DNA from: Carallia brachiata
Taxonomy: Eukaryota > Streptophyta > Magnoliopsida > Malpighiales > Rhizophoraceae
Reading direction: 5' to 3'
Assembly (NCBI GenBank): GCA_021464245.1
Contig: JADCRB010000011.1
Span: 296,870-360,869, forward strand
Length of the DNA stretch: 64,000 nt
Part shown: positions 14,059 to 25,300 of the stretch, in pieces
How positions within the stretch are numbered: the first letter of the stretch is position 1
Layout of the letters: each line of letters opens with the position of its first letter
Notes under the pieces: model-generated
What the model was told of the DNA's origin: nothing
Database searches by the model: none
Seen by the model: only the letters and a program-made list of their open reading frames with translations
Position numbers and translations under genes: made by a program

Positions 14059-17000
14059 ATGGCTGAACGCGTTCTTACTCGGGTTCAAAGCATCAGGGAA
14101 CGCTTGGACGAGACACTCGCTAATCACCGCAACGAAATCGTGGCCTTACTGGCAAGGTAAATCTTTGCTTGGTGGGTTTTTAGGGGGGTTTTACATAATG
14201 GTCATGGCTCAGATTTTTAGTTTTAACCATATCTAGCTCACCGTTAACGTTGTTCATGGGTGGATTGGGCATAGTCCAAGTTGTTGGGAGTAGTGGCTAC
14301 CGAGCGCAAGATCTCTGGTTCGAACCCCAGATCTTGCGAATTCCAGATCTTGCCCGCGTAATGACTCCTCCCCTACCCTGCTCTAGCAGTTCCAATGGAC
14401 AAAAAAAATGGTTGTTCATGGAGATCCTGAGGGGGTATCGTTTGTTGTTAAGAGGAGAGTATTGCTTATAATGGGATTATTTGTCTTATAGGATTGAAGG
14501 TAAGGGAAAAGGAATCCTTCAACGCCATCATGTTGTTGCTGAGTATGAAGCGATCCCCGAGGAGACTAGAAAGAAGCTTACTGATGGTTCGTTTGCTGAA
14601 GTTCTGAGATCCACACAGGTGTGATCCTGATCATTGCTGCATTCCGGATAATCTGTGTTTGATTTTAGTATAAATTTGTGAAAGTTTCTTATAATTTTTT
14701 TTTTCTTCCCTGATGCTGTGATTTTAGGAAGCAATTGTTTTACCACCGTGGATCGTCTTTGCTGTGCGCCCTAGACCTGGTGTTTGGGAGTACATTAGAG
14801 TGAATGTTCATGCTCTTGTTGTTGAGGAGCTGCAGGTTGCTGAGTATCTTCATTTCAAGGAGGAGCTTGTTGATGGAAGGTAAATGTTTGGACTTCGGTA
14901 CTCTTTTGTCTCTATCTCTCTCTGCTGTATTCTGACATTGTTGCTTGAAATAATGCAGCTCTAATGGCAACTTTACTCTTGAATTGGACTTTGAACCTTT
15001 CAATGCATCTTTTCCACGGCCGACACTTTCAAAGTACATTGGTGATGGTGTGGAATTCCTCAATCGCCACCTCTCAGCCAAACTGTTCCATGACAAGGAA
15101 AGCCTGCATCCCCTACTTGAATTTCTGAGGGTTCACTGCCACAAGGGGAAGGTATGCCTAAATGGAACCCCAACCCCAAAATCTTCGGATTTTCATGTAA
15201 GAGAACCTTTTGATGATGTAGAAGCTCAAATTGACTAGATCAAACTTCAGTTGCTGGACTAATAGTGTTTTTAATGATCTCTAGATAATCGTAGTTGCAG
15301 AGATTGTAGTTTGATTTCTTTGCAATTTTCTTCATGGGATCTGACAATTTTAGATATGATCTTGGGAAACAATCGTCAGATCTGCAGCTTCCTTCCTTTT
15401 TATATCTGATTTCTTGTTGGTTGCACAGAACATGATGCTGAATGACAGAATTCACAATCTGAATATTCTGCAACATGTCCTGCACAAGGCAGAGGATTAT
15501 CTGACTACATTGCCACCCAAGACTCCATATTCCCAGTTTGAGCACAGGTTTCAGGAAATTGGGCTGGAGAGAGGTTGGGGTGATACTGCTGAGCGTGTCC
15601 TGGAGATGATTCAACTTCTGTTGGATCTTCTTGAGGCACCAGACCCCTGCACTCTTGAAACTTTCCTTGGCAGAATCCCTATGGTCTTCAATGTTGTGAT
15701 TATGACTCCCCACGGATTCTTTGCCCAAGACAATGTTTTGGGATATCCTGACACTGGAGGCCAGGTTAGTCTACCAAGCTAAGACTAATTTTCTGTTCAA
15801 TTATGTACTCTTATGGAATCGTTTAGTGATCTGTGCTTTTACATTTTGCTTCTCCACTAGGTTGTTTATATCTTGGACCAAGTTCGCGCCTTAGAAGCTG
15901 AAATGCTTCAGCGTATAAAACAGCAGGGACTTGATATCACCCCACGAATTCTTGTCGTAAGTTTCTTTTGCTTTTTATGTATTCTGATTTGCTCAAGCTT
16001 CAGTTTGATTTTGTGGCAATCTTTGAGGCTCAATCTATTCTGTTGTCTGCAGATTACTCGACTTCTTCCCGATACTGCGGGAACAACTTGCGGTCAGCGT
16101 CTGGAGAAAGTATTTGGAACGGAATACTCAGATATCCTCCGTGTACCATTTAGAACTGAAAAGGGTATCGTCCGCAAATGGATCTCGCGATTTGAAGTTT
16201 GGCCCTACCTAGAGACTTACACTGAGGTACAACATTTGATTTAGCAGTTAGAATCTATTTATGTTCCCCCCCAATTTGTCATTATTTTCATAGATCTTTA
16301 GAAGATTCAGTTGGCTTGGCTCACAATCTGCCCTTGTTTGTCAGGATGTTGCAGCCGAGATTGCTAAAGAGTTGCAGGGTAAGCCTGATCTGATAATTGG
16401 AAATTACAGTGATGGAAATATTGTTGCCTCCTTGTTGGCTCATAAGTTGGGTGTTACACAGGTTAGTCATTTGCATTAGTTATGGCAATTTTCTTTTTTT
16501 GGGCCATTTGATCCTTCCCATTATAGCTATAAAAATTGTCTTTTTTTTTCCCCTTCATTTGCAGTGTACAATTGCCCACGCTTTGGAGAAGACAAAATAT
16601 CCTGATTCAGACATCTACTGGAAGAAGTTCGATGAAAAGTATCACTTCTCATGCCAGTTTACTGCTGATCTTATTGCAATGAACCACACAGACTTCATCA
16701 TTACCAGCACTTTCCAAGAGATTGCTGGAAGGTGATAAAAATTATTCTTTATTTCTTATTCGTTAAAAAAAAAAAAAGCCTCTTTTGTTGCATCTGAATT
16801 TCATTTTCTTACATTTTTGCACTTATTCTTTCAGCAAGGACACTGTTGGTCAATACGAGAGCCACACTGCTTTCACTCTTCCTGGGCTGTACAGAGTTGT
16901 CCATGGAATTGATGTTTTTGATCCCAAATTCAACATTGTATCCCCTGGTGCTGACATGAGCATTTACTTCCCATACACTGAAGAGAAACGAAGGTTGACT

Positions 17001-18122
17001 TCATTCCATCCAGAAATCGAGGAGCTGCTTTACAGCCAAGTTGAGAACGAAGAGCACTTGTGAGTCTTTGCACTTTTATTATCCTAACTCCCCAATTCTG
17101 ATCTTCATGTTTGCATTTAGAATACTAATTGTCACAACTTTTTGTTTGTTGCACAGATGTGTGCTAAAAGATCGCAACAAGCCAATCGTATTCACCATGG
17201 CAAGGCTGGACAGAGTTAAGAACTTAACTGGCCTTGTAGAATGGTATGGAAAGAACAACCGCCTGCGTGAGCTAGTTAACCTTGTTGTCGTCGGTGGTGA
17301 TAGAAGAAAGGAGTCAAAAGACTTGGAAGAGCAAGCTGAGATGAAGAAAATGTATGGCCTCATTGAGCAATACAACCTGAATGGTCAGTTCAGATGGATT
17401 TCTTCCCAGATGAACCGGGTGAGGAACGGGGAGCTTTACCGTTGCATCTGTGACACAAAGGGAGCATTCGTGCAGCCTGCTCTATACGAGGCTTTTGGAT
17501 TGACTGTTGTTGAGTCCATGACCTGTGGTTTGCCAACCTTTGCCACTTGCAAAGGTGGCCCTGCTGAGATCATTGTTCATGGAAAATCCGGTTTCCATAT
17601 TGATCCTTACCATGGTGAACAGGCTGCCGAGCTTCTTGTCGAGTTCTTTGAGAAGTCCAAGGCTGACCCCTCTCACTGGGAAAAGATCTCGCAGGGAGGC
17701 CTGCAACGAATCCAAGAGAAGTAAGCTGATCACTTCCTTCCAATATTAGTCTCATACTAGCTATGTTCTACTGAGTTTCTTCAATGAAGTTTGATTAACC
17801 CCATTTCTTCATTTTCCTTTTTGTGGCAGGTATACCTGGCAAATTTACTCTCAGAGGCTGTTGACCCTCACTGGAGTTTATGGCTTCTGGAAACATGTAT
17901 CCAACCTGGATCGTCGCGAGAGCAGGCGTTACCTGGAAATGTTCTTTGCCCTCAAGTACCGTAAATTGGTAAGCTTCTTTATCCAATCTCCAGGAGTTGA
18001 AGCATTTCTTGTTATGTTTGTCTGTATGGTTCCACCGAATGTTTAAACAATGATTGTGATACATCTACTTTTTTTTTCGATATTCTTTTCAGGCTGAATC
18101 TGTTCCTCTGACTGTTGAGTAA
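14059..18122 (+). CDS. SUS1: Sucrose synthase, SUS1 type
   Basis: Reversibly converts sucrose plus UDP to UDP-glucose plus fructose; a soluble tetramer that supplies UDP-glucose in sink tissues. Thirteen coding exons: 14059-14156, 14492-14618, 14728-14879, 14959-15151, 15429-15764, 15861-15956, 16053-16226, 16345-16461, 16565-16731, 16835-17059, 17157-17720, 17830-17968 and 18093-18122. All introns are GT..AG and the sum is 2418 bases, giving 805 aa, the normal family length. The N-terminus carries the CDPK phosphorylation context LTRVQS with Ser11. The regulatory domain is followed by a GT-B (GT4) core, with [11 protein letters not shown] and the UDP-glucose site EAFGLTVVE (E-X7-E, Glu673 and Glu681). 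Frame is intact throughout. Intron 1 contains a SINE with target-site duplications. SUS1-clade identity rests on recognition of the protein; paralogue numbering is less sure. Confidence 0.97.
14260..14410 (+). mobile_element. tRNA-derived SINE in SUS intron 1
   Basis: The insertion carries an RNA polymerase III box B match, GGTTCGAACC, at 14317-14326 inside a T-arm-like hairpin, and ends in a short A-tail at about 14400. It is flanked by a perfect 11-base direct repeat GTTGTTCATGG at 14249-14259 and 14411-14421, the expected target-site duplication. Box A is not clear. It lies entirely within the first coding intron, in sense orientation. Confidence 0.85.
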
Positions 18123-19359
18123 AGTGGACGGCAGATATCAAGCGAAGGTTTGAGTCAATGGCAGTGGAGGGTTTCTGAATTCTGCGAATAATTATCATTT
18201 CCCAATTGTGTTTTACTCTAGAATCGCTTTCAATTTTTGCTCCTGTTTTGTCATTTTCCTCTCTGTTTTCCCTTCTTTTCCATCGCATCGAGTCCATCAT
18301 CGTCCTTTCGGCAAAATGAATCCGACTTTGGTTCGTTTGATTTTCCCCTTCCTATCTAAATTTATTTTCCTTTAGTGACAGTGATGTTGAGCATCGCATA
18401 GTCGCCGTTACATAAAATACGTGCGTTATGCCGTATTAATGATGCATAAACAACTAATTTTAACTCGTGGAAAACTTATCCCCAACCAAAAAAAGAAAAA
18501 GAAAAAAGAAAAAAAAGATAGCCCATTGGAAAATTGGACTAAGAAGAGACAAATATACGAGTTACCATAACTATGGAGGATCTTGGCAAAAAATTAACAA
18601 CGGGCAGCTGGAGGAGACCTGGCCGTTAGAGGAGGAAACTATTTGCAGATATAGCGTTGGATTCTTAGAATACAATATGAGATAAAAATTGAAGGCCTAT
18701 TTCCAGCGGTTCAATATAAAATAGTCCGACTTACTTCGTGTCATGATCTACTGCAGTCTACACCTGCTTTACCCATGTACATGTACTAGATAAAAAAATA
18801 AACTAGACAAACCTCTCTCTTTGACAAAAGAATGCTTCATGGTGTTACAGTAAGGTTTCAACACCCGATCAGCTATGATCTACGACCAATTATTAAGGTT
18901 TTACTGTACAGCGTAAAGATCATTATCAATGCTAAAACTTTTCGTACATCAGCACAAGCAATTCCAACTATCAAAATTTTTATACCTACAATTCACTTTC
19001 CTACGTCCAAAAATGCCTCATCTATCTGCTTTCGACCTCCTCTTCCATCCTCCGTTACTACAGAAAGTTATTGCAAGCCGAGACTAGCACTCTTAGAATT
19101 TTTCTGGGTTGGGAACACAGAATATCAGAAAACAAGCTCCTCCTTTTTTTCTTTTTTTTTTTAAACTCCCACGTACTTACACATCTATTTTAACTCTCTC
19201 CACCCAGACGCCACAACATTGGAATATTCCATCCACTAAACAAGAAAGAGTACCCACCAAGCCAGTCCAAGTTCCCACCCTCCAAAACTAGGCAGAAGTT
19301 CCAATTGATGAACTCCCTTGGTCTCTATGCTCTCATCACCAAAGGTTTTGTTGTTATTC
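18123..19359. other. Convergent 3' intergenic region
   Basis: Holds the 3' UTR of sucrose synthase (roughly the first 250-300 bases, exact poly-A site not determined) and, on the other strand, the 3' UTR of the hydrolase/CAAX fusion gene. Open frames here are short and unrelated to known proteins. Confidence 0.6.
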
Positions 19360-22300
19360 TCAAATGGCCCTTTCCCAATTCTTCTCGCTCTGTCTTGTAT
19401 AGAGACTTATTGCCAATATCAAAGAGAAGGCAAGGCCGACTACCCCACTGAAAGGCTGGAACGGATGAGTCCCAGTTAGCCAAAGAGGCACATTGGGCTT
19501 ATAGGTCAAAAAGCCACCTGTCTGCAAAACAAAACTTGAAGCCATAATCCCTGAACGCAAACCAATCGGAATGGAAAGGCTGCCTTTGTTTCTTTGCCGA
19601 AATGCTGAAAGTGCCAAAGATAAAAACCAAAGCCCTGGTACTGCCATCACAGACCTGAAGAAAAATTACCGCATTGTCGCAAGCAATGGTAATGCGAGTT
19701 AAAAAAATGGCAATGCCAAGCCATGAATGTGCAGCAATCCAGTCGAGAAAGTGTGTGAATAAAATTATGTTCTTCATTTATTGTTCAATTCACAAGTTCA
19801 CGTCATTTATAATTTACCTAAACAATGTTTTTACTTCTCGATAAGCCAAAAGGAGAAAAGCAAAAGAGGAGTGTATATAAGACGAAAGTCAAAAATGGAG
19901 GACGTGAAGAAGATACCTCTGGAAAAGAGAAAATGCAAGCCCCGAAATTATAATTCCCTGATGATAACCAAGTTCTGTGGCAATTTCTTCGGGCAACCAT
20001 GACCTAAAAAGCAATTCTTCAACAAGAGAAATACTGGCTGCTGTAATCAATCCTCGACCAGCCAACATGATTATTTTCCCACACACTCTCAGATATTTTA
20101 TGGCACCTAAAGAAGATGATGACAGGCTAGACGGCCATGAGAAACTCACGCAGCCTAGTAAAGCATTTACAGATTGTATTGACATAACAAGCAAGAATCC
20201 TCCAAGCAAGCCCTTCAATAAATCTTGGACCTGTAAATAAATGATGCCACAAAATCATTAATTGACATGAGTAATTTCACAATAATTGATCAGACAAGTG
20301 AAATATGGAAACCCAATGTATCTGTCAAATAATGTGATGGAACCTCTCTCTCTCTGTTTTTTTTTCTCCTTTTGAAAAATACTTTTTTTTTGTTGGTTTG
20401 CAGTGGAGATGGTAGCCCATCATTGGGGAGAGAGACAAGTGAGAGACGGGATTGGGGTTCGAAACCCAGATACCCCAGTGCAAGGCACATACCTCCCACC
20501 ACTCCAGCTAAGCTAGATTCTCCTTTTTTGGAAAATAACATATAACCTCATATTCGGGAGGGGGGCAGGTGAGGGACAGGGTTGGGGTTCGAAACCTAGA
20601 TACCCCAGTGAAAGGCACATACCTCCCACCACTCCAGCTAAGCTGGATTCTCCTTTTTAGGAAAATAACATAGAACCTCATATCTATATAAAATCTTAAA
20701 CTAGTAAGTGACGACCCTCATAGACATTATAAACTAGGTTAGGTCTTTCTATTATATCAATGAAGCCTCAATTCGTTTTGTCATATACTAAGTCAAATGT
20801 AACCCAAATAGGTGCTACACCTTTTTTGCTACAAATATCCTCATTCCTAACCCAAGCTCTATACCATATCGAATAATGCCATGGAACCTTGCATCCACCT
20901 GATAAGTCCGAAGACTTTATAAGCCAGGGTAGTTCTCATTACTTTATCAATGTGGGACTTTTATACCCACCAGGCGACTATGATCCATGAAAGATAGCGT
21001 GGTTGAAGACTTATATGAAGAATGTGCAATATTTATCTGGATAACTAAGTCACTTGAAATAATTCTGGAAAGTTCGGAAACTAAAGAGAATAGGAGCTCC
21101 AATTGTTCTTTACGAGCTTCAAATACAAAATCTTGTAACAGAAGAAACTCCAAGAAGATCTGTATGCCCACTTGCAATAAATTTCTGTAGGGCACACTTT
21201 TGAACAAGTGCTTACCAGTAGGTAACTGGATTCCTGCTCTGAAACTAGTATTGAAATGGAAAAGGCACAAAAACTTGCAATGGCTAATGATAAAACTAAG
21301 TTTTGAACTTGCAACACACATGATACTACTCTTTGCAAGCTGTATCCAGAACTATCCGAGAAGGTGGCTGAGTCCAAATTTTTTAAAAGGATACATTCTC
21401 ACAAACCCATACGAATCCACAACATTTAGCTTCCAATCATACCTTGGGTGGTGAAGTCAAATCCAGCCCATATTGTGTGAGCGGATTTTCATGCCCACGT
21501 ATTCTTTTGCCCCATAATGTAACAAGAATCAAAACAGCAGCATAAAGGCCAAAAATGCAAACAAGCTCAGCAAATCTGGAGGGGTTCCCTGTTGTCCAGC
21601 TCTGTACAAGTGTTGGAAGCAATGGAACAATGACCGGAGACCATAAAACGAGCACCATGCCCACAAACCCAAGAACCCTTATTGAAGAAAACATGATAAT
21701 AAGAATTCAGTAAGCTCAAAATTAAAATACTAAAACAGTACAGTGGAAAAAAAAAAAAAAACAAACCACCATATCAAACTTGCTAACCAATGAATTGCTG
21801 CTTTATCACTAGAACAGAGTAAAGGATTTGAAGGTCTTCTATTTATGCCCTTCTCCTCGAGCCAAAAAAATAAACCAAATTTCTCCAAGACAGGTTTATC
21901 TTATTACTGACAAATTACTAAAGATGAGAGAAACAGAATGCAAATGAATGCCTTTTGCAAGCCATGTCTCATCCAAGAGGCAAAAACATTGACAAGGTAA
22001 AAAGAAAAGGTGTCCCATAGGAATTCATGAATGTTGTCCTCAAACATAGCCAATTTCCAGCAAATTAGATCAAGATCAGAGTGCAACCAGTTACCAATCT
22101 CTAGCCTAGCAACACCAAACTGACTGATGCCTGGGGCCAAATCACAGATAGATATCATTTAGCCCAGATTTTTAAATTTGGTATACTTCCCCCAAAGAGA
22201 AATACATTTCATGTTTCAAATATCAGACCAATTATAATCTTCATTAAACAGAAGAAAGCAGAAAAATTCCAAAAGGTTAACTAGAAAGTAGCAGGAAAGA

Positions 22301-25300
22301 AACTTCCAGGTATTTTGATGTACCTCTGGTACAAAGGCCGTTCAGCTATTCGCAGAAATGTGATAAGCCTGTCTGTCAGACTCACAGCACCACGTATTCC
22401 ACCCCAAAGCAAAGCAATTTTACCAACTAGCTTCAACATGCCACCCTTCTGTCCTAAGTCTGCCAACATTGCAACCAGCCTGTTGAATTCAAAAGCATAT
22501 AAAACTTTAGGAACGCAACTCTATTATGTAAGATGATATAGTTAAATAAGATGTGAGGACATCATTTAAGACCTTTCTTGATCGACTTCACCATCTTCCT
22601 TTGTAGGAACTACCGGACCAGCAACTGACATAGCTTTCTCAGCAAGGCTTGTGACTATGTTATTTTGGTTTTTTTCTGATATTATCTCATCAAGTTTGTC
22701 AGCTGTCTTCTGAGAATGCATTCTCTCCTTAAATGCCTTGGATGAACTTTCCACGGTATCCTTGCCTTTGTCAGGATCCTTCAGAAATAAATGTACCGAA
22801 TACCGAGCATAAGAAGCAGAGTATCAACAAAACTAGTATGGAAAGATGAATATAGAGAATCCTAACATAGAAAACATTCACACGAAAATAAAATAGTATC
22901 GCGTGATGCTTTTTGATATGCATCCGATGCTTTCTCCTTTTTACTTAATTTTAACCCTTGGCTTTTGAGCAAACTTTAGTGCACTGTGTGGGCAAGCAAA
23001 TGGCATACACCAAACATAATTTTTGAGTTGCAATAAGGCACGAATCATTCATACAAGATATTCATATAAAACAGCTTCCCCAAATGCTTCAGCTACCGTA
23101 AAATCTGCATGGCACAAATGAGCTCAAGTTTCATGAACTCCGTAAGAATAACATTTTGAAAAACACCAACAAATTCTTAAATCAACATGGTTTTTTTTTT
23201 TTTTTTTTGAAGAATTAAAATGGAATACTCATCTATCTTGGATCGGAAGAATCCAGTTCCATACAACTGGATTCTTTCAGAGTCAGCTTCCAGATCCATT
23301 AAAAACTTACAAATTATAGAAATAGATAGTCTATCATTACCTGTTGTTGCACCAGAAAAGCAGACGCACCAAGGGCAGCTGTAACAGCACCAACCATGAC
23401 ACTCCCATTGTTTGCACTATTTGATGCAGTTCCTTTCCCCTTCCTGATTCCCTGACCAGTTGAACCAGTAATCTTATGGGTTCTACTGGTATGCTTTTCG
23501 TGAATCTCCTCGATACTGACCTTTTCTTGGTTCTTTACCTCAGATCTTTTGGTTTGACCAGCTGATTTTAGGTCACTACCATGACCTGGAGCTACATTAA
23601 AATGTTTTCTCAAAGCAGCTAAGCTAGAGCCTATAATTACACCAACTGGTAGGACTTTTCTCAGATGATTTGTGCCCAGAACACTAGATGAAATGGCCCT
23701 AACTATGTGCTCCCCATCAAGAGCACAGTTAGTTGTATATTCCTTACCTTGCAAGCACCAGGTGCGATCCTTATCACATGCAATGGCAAAAGAAATAGCA
23801 TTTCCTACTTTCTCCAGATCTCTATCAAGATTGGCCTCCAGTTCTTTTATGTTAGCTGCACTAAGCTTGCGACCAACTTCAACCTTCAAAGCATCCAATA
23901 TTACACTTCTTACCAACTGCATCAGCTCCTCTGATCTATCTTCATCTTCAAAATTTTCATTGATAATTTTCATTGTATCATAATTCCTGACAGGCTCCTG
24001 CTGTTTTTCAGTACCTAAGACTACATATGGTGGCTCAACACAGTCACCTGTTTTGTCCAATTTTGCATGTGAATAAGCTTGAACCTCTATTTCAGCAAGA
24101 TTACTGTTTGCAGTATCGGCAGCAGATTCCTCAATGCTTCCAGGTTGCTCCAAGAGCTTCCATTGGCCATCTTCCGGAAAATAGTCAAGCAATAAAGCAG
24201 TAGTTGTATCTAAATCTAGCGGTTTAGTTTTTGGCATCTTTGAAGGAAGATATCGACCAAAGTATTCATTGGGTAAATAATCACCATACGGCAATGCATA
24301 TATGCCTAATGGCACCTTATTTACATGTCCATCAATATAATCAGCAGAAAGATTACTGCCACTTTGTTGGTCCATTTCATTTTCTTCCTTGGTTGCATAA
24401 TTACTAGCAGTATTGGGAAGATGTCCATCGACAAAATCTTCACTGAACAAACTAGAATTTGAAAGGGGTTCATCCTCTATCCATCCAGTAATTGCAGCAT
24501 TCTCTTCGTCAATGCTATTCTTGCCATGCTCATGAAAAGGAGGATCCTGTAATCTATCAGACTCCATTTCCAAGTCATTTCTACTATTTTGTCGCATCAT
24601 CAACGGGTGACAGCTATTGGACTCCTGATCCTTGGATTGAGAATCAGTTGCTTTCTCCTGAACATTTCTGTCTTTGATATCATTTTCACCATCTTTTTCT
24701 TCCAACCGAGAAATCATGTTCTCCAGCACACCAAAACACTGTTGACTGCCACTTGGGTGGAATCGTCCATCCCTGTCAAGGCATCCAATGCTTGAGCAAC
24801 ATCAAAGGTAGGGCCAATAGAATTAGATGCAGCTGGCTTGTTTTGATCAAGAACAGGATGCGTGGTCCTGTTTTCCTTCCTCTGATTGTCATTCCCTTCC
24901 CTTTCCATTGTTTGGGAATCTGCACGGGATCTCACACCTGAAAGGGTTTCTTCGGTCGGACTTGTTGATAATGTCTTGTTTTGATCGGTTGGAGAATCTG
25001 AAGGTTTCTCTTCATTTGTCATCATGTTGTTTTCTTTCCTTGTTTCTGGATTAGGTACCTCACCAACCTGTTCTACTTTGTGCTCATGAACAGTTGGCTC
25101 TTCAGTGCCACCAGTCTTTTCACTCTGGCTAGCGATATTAGGCTTGGTTTCCAATCCCTTCTCACTACTGTCAGAACAGGGACCAGTGTTTTCTTTGAAG
25201 AGATCATCACTCCCACTCCCATGATTATTTCCTGACTCATTTGTATTCCTCGTAACGGAAACAGAAGGATCGTCTTGTTGACAGTCAACTCCTTGACACT

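Noticed and set aside
14317..14326. Possible tRNA gene from the GGTTCGAACC match
   Set aside because: No complete cloverleaf or anticodon arm; the target duplications and A-tail show a SINE.
20700..20975. Possible LTR or TRIM remnant with TATCAATGTGGGAC and a related earlier block
   Set aside because: No paired terminal repeats, primer-binding site or polypurine tract could be defined.
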